A stretch of 64,000 nucleotides of DNA from Phocaeicola massiliensis B84634 = Timone 84634 = DSM 17679 = JCM 13223 (GCF_000382445.1 NZ_KB905473.1:388819-452818), one strand, 5' to 3'. Counted from the first letter of the stretch, positions 18,075 to 26,904 are shown. The notes: generated from the letters alone by a model not told the origin. Made by a program: numbers and translations.

Positions 18075-18908
18075 ATGAAGAAACCTGTTCTTTATTTGTT
18101 GCTTGCCGCAGTGCTGTTTACTTCCTGTGCCACTGCTTCTCTGTCGAAGTATCGCGGAGTGGGACGCATCAAGCAGTATGATTTTTACAGTTATGACGTT
18201 CCGTCGGCATTCGACGGATTCCGTATCGGCTTTGCATCGGATTTTCATTATGAAAGTCGTTTCACGCGCAAGCGTCTTGACAATGCGATACGTGCATTAC
18301 AATCTTTAAATGCCGATGTATTATTGTTGGGGGGAGACTACGGCAGTCCGAAAGGAGGGGATATGGACACATTGTTCACCGCATTGGGAAAGGTGCTTAC
18401 ACCGTATGGTATCTATGGTGTGATGGGGAACCATGATTACAGTTATTGCTATACGAAGGTGGCGGAAGCCATGAAGAAGAATAATGTGCATTTGATGGAA
18501 CACAAGAGCTATAAATTGATGAAGGACGGGCAACACATTATCATCAGTGGCGTGCGTAATCCTTTTGACCTGAAAAAGAATGGTGATTCGCCTTCACAAC
18601 ATTTCCCTGCCGATGATTTTATTCTCCTGCTGACCCATACGCCCGACTATGCCGAAGATACGGACGTGTCTAATGCCAATCTGGTTTTGGCCGGGCATAC
18701 GCATGGCGGGCAGGTGAGTTTGTTCAAGAAGTACTCTCCTGTAAAGCATTCCATTTATGGTAACCGTTTTCTGACCGGTCGGAAAGAGAATAGTGCCGGT
18801 GTTCCTATTATTATAACGAACGGACTGGGTACTTCGAGAATGAATGTCCGTCTGTTTACTCCCAGTGAGGTGGTTTTGGTGGTACTTCATCGGGTAGAGA
18901 AAAAATAA
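18075..18908 (+). CDS. Calcineurin-like metallophosphoesterase lipoprotein (YkuE/YaeI type)
   Basis: A 277-residue two-metal phosphoesterase, probably membrane-anchored in the periplasm. Residues 1-17 are a signal with the lipobox LFTSC. The five calcineurin motifs are in order: DFHYE, GGDYG, GNHDY, LLTHTP and GHTHGG. Relatives hydrolyse phosphodiesters or lipid-linked phosphates; the substrate is unknown. A TATCTTTA at about 18042 may be its promoter, back to back with that of menA. No co-transcribed gene follows. Confidence 0.88.
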   Translation: MKKPVLYLLLAAVLFTSCATASLSKYRGVGRIKQYDFYSYDVPSAFDGFRIGFASDFHYESRFTRKRLDNAIRALQSLNADVLLLGGDYGSPKGGDMDTLFTALGKVLTPYGIYGVMGNHDYSYCYTKVAEAMKKNNVHLMEHKSYKLMKDGQHIIISGVRNPFDLKKNGDSPSQHFPADDFILLLTHTPDYAEDTDVSNANLVLAGHTHGGQVSLFKKYSPVKHSIYGNRFLTGRKENSAGVPIIITNGLGTSRMNVRLFTPSEVVLVVLHRVEKK

Positions 18909-19076
18909 TCTGAAAAAAACGGCTTTCGGTGCAACGTTTGGAGGAATGTTTGCGTCTAATAGTAAAAGAACACAAGATAAAATGTGAACACAAACACAAA
19001 GTAGAACGCGGAAAGCGACAGATAAGTATGTTATACCGTATTTTAAATTAGTTATTATACCGAGAATTGTGTGTTT

Positions 19077-19119
19077 CCCCGTAAGGTATTACAGTGTAAT
19101 ATCCTTGCGGGTTTTTCTA
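19077..19119 (+). terminator. Terminator-like hairpin downstream of the phosphoesterase
   Basis: CCCGTAAGGTATTAC and GTAATATCCTTGCGGG form a near-perfect 15-bp stem with an AGT loop, followed by TTTTT. It lies 170 bases after the phosphoesterase stop; no gene is seen in 18909-19076. Confidence 0.82.
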
Positions 19120-19199
19120 TTTTATCGGTTAAACAGCCGGTTTTACCGGTGAATTGTCCGGTTCAAAGCGGCTCATCTGGAAGAAACCGAAGGAAGGTT

Positions 19200-19568
19200 T
19201 ACTTTTGCATTTATAATCATCTCAAAAAGGAACCTTTTGGAAACATTCCTTCATCTTTTTGAAAAAGACTTAATTCTTTTTCGGAAACTCTTTGGGCTTT
19301 TTTGAAAAGCTCGGTGTGTTTTTCATGTAGGGACAAATTGCATCCCCCCTCTCTAATCCGGTCATTCCTTCTTTTCCGTTCATCCTTACATTTTAATTAT
19401 AATATACAGATAATCAATCGGCTAAGAATGACAGAACCTCCTCTCATCCTCCCTTCAGCCGTGCTTCCCAAGTCCCTTCACAATCTGCATTCAGCTTTTG
19501 TCCATCCAAAAGAAGTTACTTTGAAAGTAACCGGACTTAGTGACTAATTTAATCATTTACTAAATATA
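19200..19568 (+). other. Candidate untranslated or short-peptide transcript
   Basis: TACTTTTG at 19200-19207 is a good -7 element, and a strong terminator closes the unit at 19569. The interior is rich in A5/T5 tracts that could pair with each other. The only neat small frame is 39 codons (ATG 19428 to TAA 19547, MTEPPLILPSAVLPK...), with no recognisable family and no clear ribosome binding site. This could be an sRNA of about 380 nt, a peptide gene, or non-functional. Confidence 0.3.
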
Positions 19569-19597
19569 AAGGAGCATTCTTCGGAGTGCTCCTTTTT
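19569..19597. terminator. Bidirectional terminator with a UUCG tetraloop
   Basis: AAGGAGCATTC (19569-19579), TTCG loop, GAGTGCTCCTT (19584-19594), then T on the plus strand and TTTATATTT on the minus strand. It closes the transcript from the left. It also lies just beyond the leftmost nadD tail, so it was probably the original nadD terminator. Confidence 0.85.
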
Positions 19598-19611
19598 TGC
19601 TACCGTTGTTT

Positions 19612-19700
19612 TTATCTCGTCAGTCGTTCATTGACCGCCGGATGCAGGAAATACCTTACGTCTTTCCCTTCCGCCAGAGCCCGGCGGATAAAAGTGGAAC
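19612..19700 (-). pseudogene. Duplicated 3' end of nadD (fragment)
   Basis: This stretch repeats the last 29 codons of nadD (20523-20611) with three differences in about 90 bases, including the stop codon. It encodes [20 protein letters not shown] and onwards, and homology stops at about 19700. It is separated from the intact nadD by the MNT/HEPN pair, so it is the leftover tail of the old gene or a target duplication. Confidence 0.88.
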
Positions 19701-19775
19701 AGATGAAATGGCATTCATTTATTAGGAAAAATGGTAGATATTTTGTTTCTTTGTAAAAGAGATAAAAGCTGAATT

Positions 19776-20099
19776 ATGAAAAAGAACAGGGAAATAGTGC
19801 TGAATGCAATTAGAAGTACTTTGAGCCAGATAGCTCCTGCCGGAACAAAAGTTGTTCTTTTTGGTTCGCGGGCTCGCGGAGATGCTCGCGATGATTCAGA
19901 TTGGGATATTTTAATCATACTCGACAAGACAAAATTGGAGGCGGACGACTATGATAATATTTCATATCCACTCAGAGAATTGGGGTGGAAATTAAAGGAA
20001 TGCATTAATCCGGTGATGTATACTCTTAAAGACTGGATGAAGTATAGTTTCTCGCCTTTTTATCACAATGTAACCAATGAAGGAATAATATTACTATGA
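19776..20099 (+). CDS. MNT-domain nucleotidyltransferase (MntA-like antitoxin candidate)
   Basis: A 107-residue minimal nucleotidyltransferase. The motif VLFGSRARGDARDDSDWDIL fits the GSx10DxD pattern of MntA proteins, with both metal-binding Asp residues present. In characterised HEPN/MNT pairs the MNT protein adds AMP to a tyrosine of the HEPN RNase and silences it. The stop overlaps the next gene by 4 bases (ATGA), the usual layout. The pair sits in an inserted segment bounded by two copies of the nadD tail. Confidence 0.87.
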   Translation: MKKNREIVLNAIRSTLSQIAPAGTKVVLFGSRARGDARDDSDWDILIILDKTKLEADDYDNISYPLRELGWKLKECINPVMYTLKDWMKYSFSPFYHNVTNEGIILL

Positions 20100-20500
20100 G
20101 TATGAACATGGATGACATAGAAGCGATTGTCTTTTATCGTAAGCAGAAGTCTCGTACGACACTGAAAGAAGCAGAAGATATGATAGATAGTTCTCATTGG
20201 AATTTAGCTATCCAACGATTGTATTATGCATCATTTTATATGGCATCTGCTTTATTACTGAAAAATAAGATTTCAGCCTAGAGTCATAATGGCGTGGTTA
20301 GCCAATTAGGTTTCCATTTTGTGACCACAGGAAAGTTGGATAAAAGTGAAGGGCGATTATATTCACGTTTGTTGCAAAATAGAATAACCGGTGATTATAA
20401 TGATTTCTTTGACTTTACAGAAGAGGATGCTGTTGAATTGTTGGAACCAACCCGAAAACTTATAAATAAACTCGAGCAATTAATAGAAGAGAGTGAATAG
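20096..20500 (+). pseudogene. HEPN-domain protein gene interrupted by an in-frame amber codon
   Basis: The frame reads 61 residues (MSMNMDDIEAIVFYRKQKSR... to LLLKNKISA), meets TAG at 20279-20281, then continues in the same frame for 73 residues (SHNGVVSQLGFHF... to LEQLIEESE). Together the halves make a normal HEPN domain of about 134 residues, with the typical RLYYASFYMASALLL helix and the later SRLLQNRITGDYNDF segment. HEPN partners of MNT proteins are RNases in toxin-antitoxin pairs. A single base change from AAG or CAG would explain the stop. Unless the codon is suppressed, the toxin half is inactive. Confidence 0.85.
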
Positions 20501-20522
20501 AACAGTTTTAATTATTTAGACT

Positions 20523-21098
20523 TTATCTCGTCAGCCGTTCATTGACCGCCGGATGCAGGAAATACCTTACGTCTTTCCCTTCCGCCAAAGCCCGGCGGAT
20601 AAAAGTAGAACTTATTTCCAATAAAGGAGTATCGACCTGTTGCACAGAGGGAGGAAGTGCGGCCGGGTCAATCGTGTATCCGGGACGTGGATATATCATT
20701 ATCCGATGGCGTTGTATTATTTCATCGGAATGATACCAACGCGGGAAGATAGCCCAATTGTCCGCCCCGATAATAAGCGTAAACTCACGTTCGGGATAGG
20801 CGGACTGTAAAGCATCGAGCGTATGTATCATGTAAGAAGGGCGGGGAAGATGGAACTCAAAATCAGAAGCACGGAATTTGGGATAATCTGCGATGGCAAG
20901 TTGCACTAACTCCAGTCGCAGACTGTCATCCCATAAATCCGTTTGCTTCTTTAAAGGATTATGCGGAGAAACCAAAAACCATATTTCGTCCAATTCGCTG
21001 TACTCACAAAGGTAATTGGCCAAAGCTAAATGCCCGATGTGAATAGGATTGAATGAACCACCGAATATTCCTGTTCTTATTTTGTTCTCTTTTGCCAT
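20523..21098 (-). CDS. nadD: Nicotinate-nucleotide adenylyltransferase
   Basis: A 191-residue enzyme of NAD synthesis that transfers AMP from ATP to nicotinate mononucleotide. The nucleotidyltransferase motif [14 protein letters not shown] is at residues 13-26 and the second motif ISSTFIRR is near residue 163. The last 90 bases are repeated at 19612-19700 beyond the MNT/HEPN pair, so the present 3' end may have arrived with the insertion while keeping the gene intact. The start overlaps a 67-residue gene by 22 bases. It is the last gene of yicC-gmk-orf-nadD. Confidence 0.95.
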   Translation of the reverse strand: MAKENKIRTGIFGGSFNPIHIGHLALANYLCEYSELDEIWFLVSPHNPLKKQTDLWDDSLRLELVQLAIADYPKFRASDFEFHLPRPSYMIHTLDALQSAYPEREFTLIIGADNWAIFPRWYHSDEIIQRHRIMIYPRPGYTIDPAALPPSVQQVDTPLLEISSTFIRRALAEGKDVRYFLHPAVNERLTR

Positions 21099-21280
21099 AC
21101 TTTAAAGTTCCAAATCTGCATGATGGCAACGATGACCATAATGCCGGCAATGATATATTTCTGCATGGAGATAGCCATAACAGCTACCGCCAAGGCTGTC
21201 AGTCCGATAATGACACAGAGTATCATCATCCGCAGGGCTAATCTTTTGGGGTCTTTGATTATCATCTGTTTATTTTGCAA
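21077..21280 (-). CDS. Small membrane protein between gmk and nadD
   Basis: A 67-residue protein with a basic N-terminus (KDPKRLALR) and two closely spaced hydrophobic segments ([20 protein letters not shown] and [16 protein letters not shown]). It overlaps gmk by 11 bases and nadD by 22, so it is certainly translated as part of the operon if these overlaps are maintained. No family is recognised and no function is assigned. Confidence 0.75.
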   Translation of the reverse strand: MQNKQMIIKDPKRLALRMMILCVIIGLTALAVAVMAISMQKYIIAGIMVIVAIMQIWNFKVWQKRTK

Positions 21281-21839
21281 TAAAGTCCTGAATTATTTTC
21301 AATGTTTCCGCTTCGGCTTTCTCCAACTCGTCGTTTACGATTACCACATCAAACTTGTCGGCAAAACTCAATTCAAACTCTGCTTTGGCAATGCGGCTTT
21401 CGATTACCTCAGGTGCATCTGTTCCCCGCCCTACCAGTCTGTTGCGAAGCTCTTCTATGCCCGGGGGCTGGATGAAAAGTGACAAAGCCTGTTCGCCATA
21501 AAACTTTTTGATGTTACAGCCACCTACTACATCTACATCGAAAACCACATTCTGTCCGGCTTCCAACTGCTTCTCCACCTGCGCTTTCAGTGTTCCGTAA
21601 AAACGGTTTTCGTACACTTCTTCGTATTCCAGGAATTCATTGTTGGCAATGCGTTGTTTGAATTCTTCAGGGGTGAGGAAGAAATACTCCACTCCGTGCT
21701 TCTCTGTGCCGCGGGGCGGGCGGCTGGTGGCAGAGATAGAGAATGCCAGATTCAGGTTCTGTGTCAGCAGATAATTGATAATCGTCGATTTGCCGGAACC
21801 TGAAGGGGCTGAAAATATGATAAGCTTACCTTTTTTCAT
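21270..21839 (-). CDS. gmk: Guanylate kinase
   Basis: A 189-residue cytosolic kinase converting GMP to GDP. The P-loop is FSAPSGSGKST at residues 8-18, and the GMP-binding segment is ISATSRPPRGTEKHGVEYFF. The stop codon of yicC directly abuts its start. The yicC-gmk order is common to many bacteria. Confidence 0.96.
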   Translation of the reverse strand: MKKGKLIIFSAPSGSGKSTIINYLLTQNLNLAFSISATSRPPRGTEKHGVEYFFLTPEEFKQRIANNEFLEYEEVYENRFYGTLKAQVEKQLEAGQNVVFDVDVVGGCNIKKFYGEQALSLFIQPPGIEELRNRLVGRGTDAPEVIESRIAKAEFELSFADKFDVVIVNDELEKAEAETLKIIQDFIAK

Positions 21840-22721
21840 CTACATAACGTTTAATACTTGTTCTTTGATTTGTTCCAACTCGTCCTTCATCTGCACTACG
21901 ATGTTCTGCATCTCTGCATGGTTGGACTTGCTGCCGGTAGTATTTATTTCACGTCCCATTTCCTGAGCAATGAACCCCAGTTTTTTACCCTGTCCGTGGC
22001 CGCTTGCCATTGTTTCGCGGAAATAATTCAGGTGATTGGACAGACGCTGTTTCTCTTCGTTGATATCAAGTTTCTCAATATAGTAAATCAACTCTTGTTC
22101 CAGGCGGTTCTTGTCATAATCCACGCTGATGGTTTTTTCAAGTGCATCTGTAATGCGTTCACGGATTTTTGTCACACGTTCGGTCTCATACGGTTCGATG
22201 GATTTCAACAAACGTTCGATGTTGTCGATTTTCTCATTGAATTTCTTTTCGAGCGCCGCTCCCTCTTGTTTACGGAAATCCACCAAGTGAGCAATTGCTT
22301 CTTCCACTACTTGACGTACCACTTCCCATTCTTCTTCCGATAGCTCTATGATTTCATCTTTACTCATGATATCCGGCATGCGAAGTAATGTTGCCATGGA
22401 ATATTCATTAGGGTAATTTCCCCAGCCTAATGCTTCGGACAGTTTTTGCATTTGTTGGTCATAGCTTTGTGCCAAGGCTATATTGATTTGTGCGGCAGAA
22501 GTACTTGCTTCTTTTTCTATCCACAGGCTGAAATCCACTTTTCCACGTTCCAATGATTTGGAAACCATATTACGGATTTCTATTTCTTTTTCGCGGTATA
22601 AGGGTGCAATGCGTGTAGATAAATCCATAGCCTTGCTATTCAGTGACTTTATCTCTACGTTAATTTTTTTATCTCCGAATGTAGCACTTGCTTTGCCGTA
22701 TCCGGTCATTGATTGTATCAT
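21840..22721 (-). CDS. yicC: YicC/YloC-family endoribonuclease
   Basis: A 293-residue protein starting MIQSMTGYGKA, the diagnostic N-terminus of this family. The C-terminal domain (DUF1732) ends LGFIAQEMGREINTTGSKSN, with the conserved acidic and Asn residues. E. coli YicC and relatives have been reported as RNases acting on small RNAs; the targets here are unknown. The start at ATG 22721 is set by the conserved N-terminus and by the promoter at 22740. It heads the yicC-gmk-orf-nadD operon. Confidence 0.93.
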   Translation of the reverse strand: MIQSMTGYGKASATFGDKKINVEIKSLNSKAMDLSTRIAPLYREKEIEIRNMVSKSLERGKVDFSLWIEKEASTSAAQINIALAQSYDQQMQKLSEALGWGNYPNEYSMATLLRMPDIMSKDEIIELSEEEWEVVRQVVEEAIAHLVDFRKQEGAALEKKFNEKIDNIERLLKSIEPYETERVTKIRERITDALEKTISVDYDKNRLEQELIYYIEKLDINEEKQRLSNHLNYFRETMASGHGQGKKLGFIAQEMGREINTTGSKSNHAEMQNIVVQMKDELEQIKEQVLNVM

Positions 22722-22739
22722 AACTAATGTGTTTTTTTG

Positions 22740-22747
22740 CAAAAGTA
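22740..22747 (-). promoter_or_regulatory. Promoter -7 element (yicC operon)
   Basis: TACTTTTG on the minus strand, 18 bases before ATG 22721. Confidence 0.6.
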
Positions 22748-22781
22748 GTGTTTTTATGGAAATGAAGTATAAATAAAAGTG

Positions 22782-22789
22782 TATATTTG
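22782..22789 (+). promoter_or_regulatory. Promoter -7 element (tsaB operon)
   Basis: TATATTTG, 27 bases before tsaB ATG 22817. It is divergent from the yicC promoter 35 bases away. Confidence 0.6.
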
Positions 22790-22816
22790 CACATTATATT
22801 ATATAAGTATAGCATT

Positions 22817-23506
22817 ATGTCGTGTATTTTGCATATTGAAACATCAACAGAGGCTTGCTCTGTTGCCGTTAGCGAAGATGGGCTGGCGGTGTTCTCCAAA
22901 GAGGACTTGAAGGGACCTTCGCATGCTGTTCAGTTGGGCGTGTTTGTAGATGAAGCGTTGTCATTTGTGGACAGCCGCGGTCTGCCGTTGGATGCGGTGG
23001 CTGTCAGCTGTGGTCCCGGTTCCTATACCGGTTTGCGCATTGGCGTTTCAATGGCGAAGGGTGTTTGTTATGGACGTAATTTGCCACTCATAGGGCTTCA
23101 TACGTTGGAGGTGCTGTGTGTACCGGTTTTATTGTATCATGACTTGCCCGAAGATGCACTGCTTTGTCCGATGATAGATGCACGCCGCATGGAGGTGTAT
23201 GCAGCTGTTTATGACCGTGCGTTGGAAGTGAAGCGTGAAATAGCAGCCGACATAGTAGATGAAAACTCTTACTTGGAGTTTCTGGATGAACATCCTGTTT
23301 ATTTCTTCGGCAACGGAGCTGCCAAGTGCCGTGAGAAGATTACACATCCCAATGCACATTTTATTGATGAAATTTGTCCGCTGGCAAAATGGATGTTTCC
23401 ATTGGCTGAGAAAGCTATTGTGAAACAGGATTTTAAGGATGTGGCATATTTTGAACCTTTCTATTTGAAAGAGTTCGTTGCTTCTAAACCTAAGAAGCTT
23501 TTATAA
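22817..23506 (+). CDS. tsaB: tRNA threonylcarbamoyladenosine synthesis protein TsaB
   Basis: A 229-residue ASKHA-fold protein that joins TsaD and TsaE to make t6A37 in ANN-reading tRNAs. The N-terminal ILHIETSTEACSVAV and the segment VSCGPGSYTGLRIGVSMAKG are typical. It lacks the metal-binding His pair of TsaD, as expected. ATG 22817 is chosen because an upstream TTG would fall inside the promoter region. It heads a seven-gene operon to rseP. Confidence 0.93.
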   Translation: MSCILHIETSTEACSVAVSEDGLAVFSKEDLKGPSHAVQLGVFVDEALSFVDSRGLPLDAVAVSCGPGSYTGLRIGVSMAKGVCYGRNLPLIGLHTLEVLCVPVLLYHDLPEDALLCPMIDARRMEVYAAVYDRALEVKREIAADIVDENSYLEFLDEHPVYFFGNGAAKCREKITHPNAHFIDEICPLAKWMFPLAEKAIVKQDFKDVAYFEPFYLKEFVASKPKKLL

Positions 23507-23536
23507 TTTATAAACAAAATCATATTATTTATATAC

Positions 23537-24160
23537 ATGGAGTATAATACCCAACAACGAAGATTACCCCTTCCTGAGTATGGAAGAAGTGTGCAGAACA
23601 TGGTAGACCATGCTCTTACCATTGAAGATAGAGCTGAACGCCAGCGTTGTGCCAATACGATTATTAATATTATGGGCGGTATGTTTCCGCATCTGCGCGA
23701 TGTGCCCGACTTTAAACATAAACTGTGGGACCATTTGGCTATCATGGCCGATTTTAAACTGGATATTGATTATCCTTATGAAATAGTGAAGAAAGAAAGC
23801 CTTGAAGTGAAACCGGAGGTATTGGCTTATCCGCAAAAACGCATTCGTTATCGTCACTATGGACATATATTGGAAAACATGGTGAAGAAGGCGGTGGAAT
23901 ATCCTGAAGGAGAAGACAGAAAACATCTGATTTCATTGATTGCCAATCAAATGAAAAAATGCTTTATCAACTGGAATAAAGACAGTGTGGAAGACCAGAA
24001 GATACTGGATGACCTTCGCGAATATTCCCAGGGGGCTATCAGTTTGTCTCCCGAAGATTTGCAACTGTGCGGACAGCGCACGTATGTTCAGCGCAGACCG
24101 CAGCAAAACAACGGGCAGCGCAGAATGCAACAGAATAATAATCAGAGAAGAAAATATTAA
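23537..24160 (+). CDS. DUF4290 family protein
   Basis: A 207-residue soluble, mostly helical protein beginning MEYNTQQRRLPLPEYGR. The core includes MVDHALTIEDRAERQRCANT and the segment MGGMFPHLRDVPDFKHKLWD, which I recognise as DUF4290 of Bacteroidetes. The last 25 residues are a Gln/Asn/Arg-rich tail (QQNNGQRRMQQNNNQRRKY). The function is unknown. It lies between tsaB and murA in a conserved housekeeping operon. Confidence 0.85.
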   Translation: MEYNTQQRRLPLPEYGRSVQNMVDHALTIEDRAERQRCANTIINIMGGMFPHLRDVPDFKHKLWDHLAIMADFKLDIDYPYEIVKKESLEVKPEVLAYPQKRIRYRHYGHILENMVKKAVEYPEGEDRKHLISLIANQMKKCFINWNKDSVEDQKILDDLREYSQGAISLSPEDLQLCGQRTYVQRRPQQNNGQRRMQQNNNQRRKY

Positions 24161-24180
24161 TTCTTAAAAACTTCGATATC

Positions 24181-25485
24181 ATGGCTTCGTTTGTAATAGA
24201 AGGTGGACATAAGTTACACGGCGAAATTCATCCGCAAGGTGCTAAGAATGAGGCTCTGCAAATTCTTTGTGCCACTTTATTGACTTCGGAAGAAGTAACA
24301 GTGAATAATATTCCTGACATTCTGGACGTGAATAACTTGATTCAGTTATTGCGTGAAATGGGGGTCAAGGTATCGAAAACAGGAATTGACTCTTATACTT
24401 TCAAGGCCGACTCGGTTGACTTGAACTATCTGGAGAGTGATGACTTCCTGAAAAAGTGTTCCAGCTTGCGTGGCTCGGTCATGTTGGTCGGTCCGCTGGT
24501 GGCGCGTTTCGGCAAAGCACTGATTTCAAAACCCGGAGGCGATAAGATAGGACGCCGTCGTTTGGACACTCACTTTATCGGTATTCAGAAGTTGGGAGCT
24601 TGCTTTGATTATGATGACGAACGCAGCATTTTCACTATCGGAGCTAAAGAACTGAAAGGGGCATTTATGCTGTTGGATGAGGCTTCGGTGACCGGCACTG
24701 CCAATATCGTGATGGCAGCGGTTTTGGCAAAAGGTAAGACTACTATCTATAATGCTGCTTGCGAGCCTTATGTGCAACAACTTTGCCGTATGCTGAACTG
24801 CATGGGGGCAAAGATAACGGGCATTGCTTCTAATTTGCTCACCATCGAGGGAGTGGAATCATTGCACGGGTGCAGTCATACGGTATTGCCTGATATGATT
24901 GAGGTGGGCAGTTTTATTGGTATGGCGGCCATGACAGGCAGTGAGCTTACCATCAAGAATGTATCTCATGAAAATCTGGGTATCATTCCCGAAAGTTTCC
25001 GTCGTTTGGGCATTAAGGTAGTACAGCGTGGTGATGATTTATTTATTCCCGAGCAGGAACATTATCAGATAGAGTCGTTTATCGATGGTTCCATCATGAC
25101 CATTGCCGATGCCACCTGGCCCGGATTGACGCCTGACTTGTTGAGTGTGATGCTGGTGGTGGCTACGCAGGCCAAAGGTAGTGTGCTTATTCATCAGAAG
25201 ATGTTTGAAAGTCGATTGTTTTTTGTAGATAAACTGATAGATATGGGTGCTCAGATTATATTGTGCGACCCTCACCGTGCAGTGGTTATCGGTCACGACC
25301 GCAGTTTTCAGTTGCGTGGCGGGAACATGACTTCACCCGATATCCGTGCCGGCATCGCGTTACTTATTGCGGCAATGAGTGCCGACGGCATCAGCCGCAT
25401 TCACAATATCGAGCAGATAGACCGGGGGTATCAGAATATAGAACAGCGATTGAATGCCCTGGGAGCACGGATTACAAGAATTTAA
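24181..25485 (+). CDS. murA: UDP-N-acetylglucosamine 1-carboxyvinyltransferase with Asp in place of the catalytic Cys
   Basis: A 434-residue enzyme of the EPSP synthase fold that performs the first committed step of peptidoglycan synthesis, adding enolpyruvate to UDP-GlcNAc. The N-terminal [19 protein letters not shown] carries the conserved Lys-Asn. The active-site loop reads [15 protein letters not shown], so the residue aligned with Cys115 of E. coli is Asp121 (codon GAT at 24541). The Cys-to-Asp change is known from several naturally fosfomycin-tolerant lineages, since fosfomycin alkylates that Cys. Catalysis is retained in such enzymes. Other regions are standard in length and order. Confidence 0.95.
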   Translation: MASFVIEGGHKLHGEIHPQGAKNEALQILCATLLTSEEVTVNNIPDILDVNNLIQLLREMGVKVSKTGIDSYTFKADSVDLNYLESDDFLKKCSSLRGSVMLVGPLVARFGKALISKPGGDKIGRRRLDTHFIGIQKLGACFDYDDERSIFTIGAKELKGAFMLLDEASVTGTANIVMAAVLAKGKTTIYNAACEPYVQQLCRMLNCMGAKITGIASNLLTIEGVESLHGCSHTVLPDMIEVGSFIGMAAMTGSELTIKNVSHENLGIIPESFRRLGIKVVQRGDDLFIPEQEHYQIESFIDGSIMTIADATWPGLTPDLLSVMLVVATQAKGSVLIHQKMFESRLFFVDKLIDMGAQIILCDPHRAVVIGHDRSFQLRGGNMTSPDIRAGIALLIAAMSADGISRIHNIEQIDRGYQNIEQRLNALGARITRI

Positions 25486-25489
25486 GGTT

Positions 25490-26008
25490 ATGATTAAGAA
25501 AGACGAAATTTTTAAGATAGGTATCTTCAATAAGCCTCACGGAGTAAAGGGAGAGGTCTCTTTTACCTTTACGGATGATATTTTCGATCGTGTGGATTGT
25601 GAATACTTGGTATGTCTGCTGGATGGTATTTTCGTTCCGTTTTTTATTGAAGAATATCGTTTTCGTTCCGACACTACTGCTTTGGTGAAGCTGGAGGGAG
25701 TGGATACGGCAGAAAAAGCTCGTATGTTTACGAATGTGGAAGTTTATTTTCCAAAGAAATATGTAGAGCAGGATGATGAGACAGAAGATATTCCTACTTG
25801 GAACTTTTTTATAGGGTTTAAGGTGAAAGATGTTCGTCATGGTGATTTAGGTGAGATTGTGGCAGTGGATGACAGTACAATGAATGTGCTTTTTGCGATA
25901 GAGAAGGACGGAGAAGAACTTCTGCTTCCTGCCCACGAAGAATTTATTTGCAAGCTGGATAAGAAGAAAAGACTCCTGACGGTGGATGTACCCGATGGAC
26001 TTTTATAA
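25490..26008 (+). CDS. rimM: 16S rRNA processing protein RimM
   Basis: A 172-residue 30S assembly factor that helps mature the 3' domain (head) of the 30S subunit. It has the two-part build: RimM N-terminal barrel ([19 protein letters not shown]) and C-terminal PRC-barrel ([20 protein letters not shown] to [11 protein letters not shown]). The start at ATG 25490 lies 4 bases after the murA stop; longer upstream reading in the same frame runs into murA and is rejected. Confidence 0.94.
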   Translation: MIKKDEIFKIGIFNKPHGVKGEVSFTFTDDIFDRVDCEYLVCLLDGIFVPFFIEEYRFRSDTTALVKLEGVDTAEKARMFTNVEVYFPKKYVEQDDETEDIPTWNFFIGFKVKDVRHGDLGEIVAVDDSTMNVLFAIEKDGEELLLPAHEEFICKLDKKKRLLTVDVPDGLL

Positions 26009-26040
26009 TATATATTATATTAAGGTACGCGCGTGCAGTA

Positions 26041-26898
26041 ATGAAGAAAAAGAGAAGAAAAGCATTTTGGCATAATATTAAGTTTAAGTATAAACTGACT
26101 GTTACCAATGAAAATACGTTGGAGGAAGTGGTGGGTATCCACGTTTCCAAGCTGAACGGTTTGTCGTGGTTGCTTTCTGCCGTGACGGTTATTTTTTTGG
26201 TTGCTGCTATTATTATTGCTTTCACGCCGCTGCGCAATTATCTGCCCGGATATATGAACAGTGAAGTGCGTGCCCAAATAGTAAGCAATGCCCTGCGTGC
26301 CGATTCTTTACAGAAAATGTTGGAACGGCAAAAGTTGTATATTATGAATATCCAAGATATCTTTAGTGGAAAGATACAGGTGGATACAGTGCAGTCCATT
26401 GATTCACTGACGGCTATCCGTTCGGCTTCATTGATGGAACGTACTCGTAAGGAAGAAGAATTCCGTAAGCAATATGAAGAATCGGAACGTTATAATTTGA
26501 CTGCTGTCAATAATACTCCCACAGCTTCGGGCTTGATATTCTATCGTCCCACGCGCGGTATGATGTCTTCTAACTTTGATCCCGATAACAAACATTATGG
26601 GGTAGATATAGCTGCCAATCCTAATGAAAGTATACTTGCTACATTGGATGGAACAGTGATTCTCTCAACTTATACGGCAGAGACGGGGTATGTGATACAG
26701 ATACAGCACGGGCAAGATTTTGTATCCGTGTATAAACATTGCGGTTCGTTACTGAAGAAAGAGGGAGATACGGTGAAAGGTGGTGAAGCCATTGCGTTGG
26801 TTGGCAATACGGGCGAAAAAACAACCGGTTCTCATCTTCATTTCGAATTGTGGAATAAAGGGCGTGCCATCAACCCTTCGAAATACATTGTATTTTAA
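26041..26898 (+). CDS. M23-family (LytM-type) metallopeptidase
   Basis: A 285-residue membrane-anchored protein. A basic cytosolic N-terminus is followed by one transmembrane helix near residues 42-62, a periplasmic helical region, and a C-terminal M23 domain (residues about 180-285). Zinc ligands are visible in HYGVDIAA (HxxxD) and SHLHFELW (HxH). It probably cleaves peptidoglycan cross-bridges or activates amidases during division. It lies 6 bases before dxr in the tsaB-rseP operon. Confidence 0.92.
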   Translation: MKKKRRKAFWHNIKFKYKLTVTNENTLEEVVGIHVSKLNGLSWLLSAVTVIFLVAAIIIAFTPLRNYLPGYMNSEVRAQIVSNALRADSLQKMLERQKLYIMNIQDIFSGKIQVDTVQSIDSLTAIRSASLMERTRKEEEFRKQYEESERYNLTAVNNTPTASGLIFYRPTRGMMSSNFDPDNKHYGVDIAANPNESILATLDGTVILSTYTAETGYVIQIQHGQDFVSVYKHCGSLLKKEGDTVKGGEAIALVGNTGEKTTGSHLHFELWNKGRAINPSKYIVF

Positions 26899-26904
26899 CA
26901 AATT

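Noticed and set aside
19612-20525. Insertion sequence carrying the MNT/HEPN pair
   Set aside because: No transposase frame and no terminal inverted repeats; the 90-bp direct repeat is nadD coding sequence, too long and divergent for a target-site duplication of an IS.
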